Assembly: GCA_934047225.1 (NCBI GenBank)
Contig: OW203989.1
Location: 19,443,977 to 19,507,976, forward strand
DNA: 64,000 nucleotides
Reading direction: 5' to 3'
DNA from: Ypsolopha sequella
Taxonomy: Eukaryota > Arthropoda > Insecta > Lepidoptera > Ypsolophidae
In this document: piece after piece, positions 57,380 through 64,000 of the stretch
Position numbering within the stretch: the first letter of the stretch is position 1
How the letters are laid out: each line of letters starts with the position of its first letter
The notes under the pieces: generated by a model
Told to the model about the DNA's origin: nothing
The model's input: only the letters and a program-made list of their open reading frames with translations
Databases searched by the model: none
Position numbers and translations under genes: made by a program

Positions 57380-57950
57380 ATAGTAGAGCCACTGAGTGAT
57401 GGCGCCTATGACGTTTAAATGCCTACAAAGTATCGTTATTATTTACAAGCAAGTGTGAATTAAAAAATGTAATACGACATTGTTGATAGTGATGTACTAC
57501 TTGTTTCGGTTATTATTTTTCGATTTGAATGTTGCTTTATTGTGCAATAGAATTCGTATAGAAACAAAGAATGTTTTTAAAAAGTTTCTCATTTTTTATA
57601 GGTCGTGTTAGAGGTCGCCAAGTTACGCAATAATATTTAATTAAAAACAAAACAATGACGAAGTTAAACTAAACGAAAATAAATGATAGTAAAATACTTT
57701 TTTCGATTTAGATATTTAAACATCATTTGGGGGCCCCGGGGAACTACACCGCATCATAGCCCTCCAATAGTTACGCTACTGGTTTTGGCACATTTTCCTT
57801 TTGTATCATTATGTTGAATGTTGAATGACGTGTCTAATGTTGAGTGAACTCACACTTGATTTTTATTTTTAACCGAAATTTGAAATGTACCTCATCACTA
57901 AATGCAGCTGTCATAAGTGCCATCACTCAGTGGCCCTACTTTAGTAAATG
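57380..57950. repeat. Inverted repeat GCCACTGAGTGATGGC
   Basis: TAGAGCCACTGAGTGATGGC at 57388 and GCCATCACTCAGTGGCCCTA at 57917 are inverted; about 570 bp from end to end. A GTATT pentamer run lies just before (57280-57305). Confidence 0.5.
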
Positions 57951-58439
57951 TATTAACGCTCCCATACAAAATGTGTTCAATACTACGTCCATAATGGCCG
58001 AAAGATTTTCTCGCGCTGTATTTTTTATTACCTACTTTAGCTGTAAAACAAACGTGCAGCTAGCTCATTTTTTTGAAGGACTTACCCCCGGTTTCTGAAA
58101 GGCCAATCAATGTTAACAGTAGATTAAAAAATAATTATCTGCGGATTAAGCCAGAAAAAGTGGGAATTTTACATTGAAATCAAAAATTAACTAAGTTAAT
58201 TATTGGCAATTGGGGATTGATAACCGTTATAACCGGTAACCGGTAGTCACCTGGTTGTGCCTATTTGAGAGCTAACTCGGAATAACTCGTTTAATATTTA
58301 ACTAATTAGTACACTGCTAGAACTCACTGAAATTATTGGCTGAACTATGAGAGTCGACCACTTTAATCTGTTCTTGCTTGTCGTTGCACCCTTTTATTTT
58401 TGACCTAATTTTTCACGTATGTGTCCGAGTGTGTCCTTT

Positions 58440-58600
58440 TGTGCTCGAAGTACGATGATAGGGCTCACCAAAATATCACAGTGCTTCAGCACGTTTGGGA
58501 CTTAATCGTCTTCGGTGAAAAGCGGTGTACCAAGAGTGGACTCTGACTTGCATTTCACAGTTCACACTTCAAAACTCCTCTGACACAACTGAATTCAAGT
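58440..58600 (+). repeat. Dispersed repeat, plus copy of 32060-32230
   Basis: GATGATAGGGCTCACCA, CGTCTTCGGTGAAAAGCGG and CATTTCACAGTTCACACTTC in the order of the 32.1 kb copy. Confidence 0.6.
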
Positions 58601-59016
58601 TGTGAGGTGTTTTCACGACTACTGCACATATCTAAATTTATTTATTCATTAATTTTCAATTCCTGAAGTAAGTTTATCGTCACACATCCAGTTTTAAAAA
58701 CTTAGTTGAAGCATGTGAGTCACTGATATGATTGTACTAATTAGACGTAAAGTTCTTTTATATTTTTGGCAATAAAATTGTCACAAGAAAAAGCCTGTTG
58801 GAGTATTCTCACAATTCTTAAATGTAATTTTATCATTGTTTTCTAATAAGTACGAGTACTAAGTATAATTTGACGATGATTTAAATAATGTGATGGTCTA
58901 GTATTTTCTCCGTTAAGAACCAGACGTTGTGTTTCGAAAACGAAAGTTAATAGAGAAATATAATTATGATCCGAATGGTGTAATAAAGCTGAAATATGTG
59001 GATTAAGGTAGTAGAG

Positions 59017-59375
59017 CTGATGTCGGGCTCGACTGTGGAGGTACCACCATCTTACTTGGAGAACCCCTCGAAGTAATTCGGGGGAGAGTAAGAGGACAGC
59101 TCACAGGCAAAAAACCAGTAGGCCCACTATGCCTGGGACCGATGGATGGCGGTATATCCATCCCTAATACGCCTTATGTGGAATAGACTGGTGATGGGCA
59201 GTGGTGTCACTGGTGCGAGGGTTCCGGCACCGCGCTCACCAACCCGCCTGCCCAGCGTGTGTGAGTATGGGCAATTCTTCCAGGATGACCGCCGCGAGTG
59301 GCAAAGTCCTGGAAAGGCTTATGTCCAGCAGTGGACGAACTTAGGCTGATAGATGGAGATGGATGTGAATTCAAA
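59017..59375 (+). mobile_element. RTE-type LINE 3' end
   Basis: Runs from GTAGAGCTGATGTCGGGCTC to AAGGCTTATGTCCAGCAGTG GACGAACTTAGGCTGATAG, the usual close of lepidopteran RTE elements (…CCCAGCAGTGG…AGGCTGATGATG). Its first 150 bases recur inverted at 60150-60310. Confidence 0.65.
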
Positions 59376-59719
59376 ATTTCATCAAGAGAAAGGTGAACAT
59401 TTACTTCTCCAGGTTGTATAAATCTATGTCTTTAGTTGGTATATTCACAAAATAGATTTTAGTTGGAAAGTCATTTTGATGCAGTTTATGTGTCCTCGAG
59501 TGTATAATGGCACTGTTATTGAGACAGTAGAACACCACTAAGTTCCTTGGTATAATTTTATTTTTCATGAGTTTTAGCCACCAGCTATTTCGTTTGGAAA
59601 TTCATCATTATCGAGTTTTGTTCTAGCATTTATGTAACTAGGTATTTTCACACTCCTCGGCATAAAACACTCAGTAACACAAACATTTTAAAAAATATTA
59701 TAAATATAGATGATATATT

Positions 59720-60000
59720 TGATGGTCGTACATAAAGTAGTCTGTGCAACTGAACATAATTAGACGTCGGGACACTCGTGCAATGCTATTACGAAACTCA
59801 CTTCGTTTGTTCGTCTGTCTATTTCTCTGTTCTGTTTAAACTCGAGAACCCCTAAACAGATTTGGATGCGATTTTATTTATTATTTTATTGCAGTAACCT
59901 TGTTCAAAATAAAGCTATAAGGGTTGTCAATAAAATAACGACCAAGCCGAAAACGGGGCAGAGATTAAAAAAACGCCGGAGCTGCGGGCGAAATTCTAGT
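59720..60000 (+). mobile_element. Repeat arm followed by Helitron-like 3' end
   Basis: 59719-59800 is a single arm of the foldback element at 42310. From about 59815 (GTCTATTTCTCTGTTCTGTT) to 60000 the sequence ends GGAGCTGCGGGCGAAATT CTAGT, like the Helitron end at 50944. Confidence 0.5.
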
Positions 60001-60149
60001 TATATACATATTGATTTTACAAGATGATTAACATCTACCTATTTATACCTAATTGTCACGATCTACAATTATTGGTCACACTATTTTGCTTCATTAAGTA
60101 CCCTTTTTACATAAGAATAAAAAATAATTCCACTTGTTCGCCCTTTTTT

Positions 60150-60310
60150 GTTCCCTATAAGGCCCGGCTATTAGGGATGGATATACCGCCATCCATCGGT
60201 CCCAGGCATGGTGGGCCTCCTGGTTTTTTGCCTGTGAGCTGTCCTCTAAAGTAAGATGGTGGTATCTCCACAGTCGAGCCCGGCATCAGCTCTACCCCCT
60301 GTAATGTGTT
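60150..60310 (-). mobile_element. RTE fragment, inverted relative of 59017-59170
   Basis: On minus: GTAGAGCTGATGCCGGGCTC, GATACCACCATCTTAC, ACAGCTCACAGGCAAAAAAC, ATCGGTCCCAGGC-type sequence in reverse on plus. Together with 59017-59170 it makes an inverted pair about 1 kb apart. Confidence 0.6.
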
Positions 60311-61367
60311 TAAAAGGATGACCAAAATTAGATATTTCCCAATTTTAAGTTTTAATAACTTTACGAGTATGGCCACGACCGTGTGATTACAGAAGCATTG
60401 TATTACAAATTTATAACACGTGTGCATACACACAAAGATAAAAAGATCACTCTTATATCTTATCAATGTGTACTCGTACCTGTTATTTTGCGAAGAAAGA
60501 TTCAAAATGATAACAATAAAAGTAAAAATCATGATTATGGGCAACTCCTCAGATGCGGTCTAGATATTTTACCTTGACGTAGGAACGATCCCAAACTTCG
60601 AGATAAACTTCGAAACCAATATATATATATATATGTATATTTATCGTCATGACATGAATCCAAAGTATGAGGACAGCGCAGGTCAATTTTTATAATATAT
60701 AGCGCTCCATCACGTCGTACTTTCTGCAAGAGCTCTTGCTTCTATTCTTGGCTGCAATATTTGTTATTATAATATTATTGAGGACCATATCCCCACGATT
60801 ATTCAGAAGAATATTCAAAATGGGTCAGGTGGTTCATTCAAAATACTTCCATTGAACTCTATTTCTTCGATTGTTCTCATTTTGGGGTGTAATCATCAGA
60901 TTAAACAAAATAAACACACTCAGCTATCGTAGATAAGTTATGTAAAAATTATTATGGTAATAATTATTATAAGTATTATTACGGTTATGTTAATAAACAA
61001 AATAAACCAAATAACCCAACCACTATAATACATACCATGGTGGTTTATAGTGGTCTGAAGTTAGCTGCACAATCCCCTACACGTAAAGCGGGGATGATTT
61101 TTTTTTCTCGTTTATCCCCTAGTGTGGGATGTCGTTGGATAGCTAATTTAAAAATATTGGGGGTGTAAGAAGACCATTTTTCGATCCAAGGTTCCGTTTG
61201 CGAAATATTAAGCTTAAAAGTGTTAATTTTGTTAGAGTCAAGTGTCCCCCTCCCTGCCAGCGAAACGGTTGTATTTGGAGACGTGAAAAAAATTATGGCA
61301 GTAGTATACATGACGAAATTAAAAGGAAAACTATCACAACTAAGTAGGCTTTACAAGTTAACGAGTA

Positions 61368-61494
61368 CAGATCGCGCCAAACTTTTAGTCCCCTCTAAAC
61401 ACGGGGCGATTCGCATCAGCAGGAACAAAATTTATGAGCCGTTCTTGGAAAGAGCAATTTCCGAGCGTACTGGAAGTTTGGCGCGATCTGTATA
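61368..61494. mobile_element. Small TA-flanked MITE, TIR CAGATCGCGCCAAACTT
   Basis: CAGATCGCGCCAAACTTTTA at the left, AAGTTTGGCGCGATCTG at the right, TA on both sides. The end matches the 48446 element (CAG..CGCGCCAA.CTTTTAGTC.CCTCT), so one transposase family may have moved both. Confidence 0.65.
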
Positions 61495-62949
61495 ATTTTA
61501 TTAAATGTACTTGGAGAAAAAGTCCGCATATTGTGCAGGGCAACCACGGAATCCTACACTGCACTTGGCCCGACACGCACTTGGCTGGTTTTATTTTTTG
61601 TTAATACGATTACAATTGTAATTTCTTTTAAGCTTTTCTTCAGATTTGACCAAGTTTTGGGAACCACTGTCAATCATGCTCTGAATTTTAACTATTTTTT
61701 TGTATAACGTTTTGTATATATATATTTTTTTTTGTAAATAAACGCTTATTCTTTTCTATTCTATAAGGTAAGGCGAGAAATACACTGACAGATTTTCAAC
61801 CCGCATCCATGAGATCACATTGACATTGGCATGCTAACTGGTTTATTCGTCAAAGTATGCAAATAATGGTATACCAACGTCCTATTTATTCTATCGACTG
61901 AATATAGCCGCTCTTTTTATAACTTATCTTTGAAGAATTATTTGATTGTGTAGCTAACTAAAAATAATTAAACTATTAAAATGTCTGAATAAAATAAAAC
62001 TTAAATAGCCTCTTAACTGTCTAAAATCCGCAGAAACCACCCAGTCATAGAAAAATTAAACAAAAATAAAATATAACAATGGACTAGTTGAAAAGAAATA
62101 CCGTGACCATGAATAATTGATTGTCGTTACTTTTATTTGGTCTGAAGCTGTATTGAAACCACAGCATGGATTTCTAATGAATTTGCTTACAAATAACATT
62201 CACAAGTAAAGTAAGGAGCACAAGTCGCCTAGTTACAGCTAATATGTAGATGTGATTTATTATTATTCAAAATAAAGTTGCTTTTTCCGTTACAGAATCC
62301 ACAACATTTCAAACTATTGACCCGCTAATTTTAAGTGCTAAAATGTTTCTCGGTAAACCTAATTCATCTGTTTAGTGATAAATGAAGACGTTGTGCAGGG
62401 TACAGTAGCCAAAAAAATTGTTGCTGCTGTCTCAGGACTTAAATCTTGGTGCTTTAACAAGCAACCAAATTATTATTCAGGTAGTACGCCAGAGTTCGGA
62501 AGGGTTGGAAGACAACAGACGCCAGCGCTCCCATAAACCTTTGTACGTGTTTCTTTTAGTTTTTGTATACGAGAGCAACTATGATGTCCCTTCTCTTACC
62601 TTACTATCAAACAAGTGTCAACTTTAGTACATTTTATATTAATAAAAAAGCGACTTTTTACTACTTTTCCACGAATCCGTCCCTCTCGCACTGAGGGTTT
62701 TTTCGCATATGGAGTAACAGGGACGCTAAAACTTTTACATATCGCCTTGCCTCTCATTCACACCCATAGATTAGGATATCCAGTATATCCTAAATCTATG
62801 TTCATACCTTTGCTCTTAGAGCATGTACCAGCCTTTGCCAGTAACAACATTTATTTGTATTTGAAAAAATGTCAGTGACACTTGATTATGTCAGCTATTT
62901 TTTTTATTTATTGCTAGGCAAAGGTATTGTAGCTCTTCAGCTCATAGCC

Positions 62950-64000
62950 TTACACTTAATTTTTTTTTTGTTACTTTTATTAAGTTTTACTAAGGAATAA
63001 AAAAATGAAATGAAAAGTGTTTAGTAACAAGCATATAAAGACATCTCAATTATTTTTTTTATTATCTTACCTAACATAAAATGAAAACTTGTGGATTGTA
63101 AAATGAAACACAAAGCGTATGATAATAAGGTTTCTTGTTCAATTAATACTAGTTTACAATAAGATTACTTTACCATTGTATCGTTAATATAATTAGTTGT
63201 ATGTTCACAATGTACATTATGTGAGTTTTTTTTTTCTTATAAGTAAAAATTCTGTCAGCACAGTTCTTTGGGCCGCCGCCAACCGACTGCCAAGGGCACT
63301 TTGAGATATAAGAGTTCAAAATTATTGTGATATTGTGAAATACTTAGCTTGCGTTTTTACCATGACTAGGAAATAGACAACTTATAATCAGGCAGAAAGG
63401 GAGCAGAAAATACAGATATCAAAGTCCTATTGATTCTGTTACTAACTAGATTCACTTCTGACACATTTATCAATTAAGTAACACCAGCTCTTCCTTTCAG
63501 GGTATTTTTGATGATTAATCGACTGATTGCCCCCATCAACGACAAGATTAACAAAAGGTGAATGCAATTGAAATACCCTTCAATTGTCCGATGAAGCTGT
63601 AAGGCTACGACTACAAGAGATCATTTCCGTTTATTACAAGAGAACAAAAATATGCGAATAAGCAGGAATTATTGCAAAAATTACATTGACTATTTAAGTA
63701 GGTACTTAGAAATAAAACATTCTATTTTTTGTATAGGTACACTAGGTAAATACTTTCGGGGCTAGTTCCTAGGCTCTTGGTACTGTTTAGGCCCTAGTAG
63801 ACTCTTAGTTCTTGAATTTTGAATTTTAAGTGAATTCACATAATCTACTGACCAAACCGATCAAATTTCTCGAATAAAAATGCCCGATTAAGGGTCGATT
63901 CTTTGAATTTGTAAAATAATATTTAGGTATAATTATAATGACCAAAAATCTACTTTAAGCTAAGATCAATGAAGGTAAATTTAAAAGTTTACAAAAACAT
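62950..64000. other. No recognisable gene
   Basis: AT-rich, no coding signal on either strand and no repeat with a clear partner in the window. Confidence 0.5.

Overview
This is an AT-rich nuclear window from an insect, most likely a moth or butterfly. The evidence is spliced genes with GT-AG introns, a dispersed repeat whose ends read like the common lepidopteran element (GGCCAAGTGCGAGTCAGACT at one end, GGTACGGAACCCTAAAAA at the other), Helitron-like and RTE-like ends of lepidopteran type, and many small inverted-repeat elements. No rRNA, CRISPR array, operon or convincing tRNA gene was seen.

The only host genes I can support are three tandem minus-strand copies of an SLC17-type major facilitator (annotated in insects as 'putative inorganic phosphate cotransporter', related to sialin and Picot). 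From left to right: copy 1 (307-3815, exons 1-4 only, its 3' half runs off the left edge), copy 2 (5768-19912, eight exons, 526 aa, complete) and copy 3 (29813-51016, eight exons, 518 aa, complete, with a 9.5 kb first intron). All three share exon order and intron phases, including a 11-12 codon first exon ending in phase 1, so they arose by tandem duplication. Between copies 2 and 3 there are sequences matching the 3' flank of copy 3 (about 20.98-24.48 kb against 27.44-29.82 kb) and, directly beside them, sequence matching the upstream flank of copy 1 (24.5-24.96 kb against 3.9-4.37 kb). I read this as the scar of a further copy whose body was deleted. A second duplicated block at 51.1 and 55.0 kb lies just upstream of copy 3 and may be a duplicated first-exon or promoter region.

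Most of the rest is mobile DNA. Three 5'-truncated non-LTR retrotransposons lie on the plus strand: a Jockey/CR1-like one (14.5-16.0 kb, catalytic YADD changed to YAHD), an R4/Dong-like one with a restriction-like endonuclease (16.05-18.5 kb, frameshift and stop in its 5' part), and one with an RLE-like C-terminus (21.55-23.36 kb, one in-frame stop, flanked by a 9 bp target duplication inside an older repeat). RTE 3' fragments are at 45.9-46.3 and 59.0-59.4 kb. Small DNA elements include two hAT-like MITEs with 8 bp duplications, TA-flanked MITEs, a family starting ATACAAGGTGTAACAG, several foldback elements and a nearly perfect 364 bp palindrome at 26.2-26.56 kb. The segment from 51 to 64 kb holds no recognisable gene.

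No clearly new gene system was found. The signals most worth checking are the deleted transporter copy, two unrelated inverted-repeat elements that share a hammerhead-like fold (CTGATGCC, variable stem, GAAATATAT, closed by a second variable stem), and a set of short hairpins with a constant GAGCGTAGCGA-type loop but different stems.
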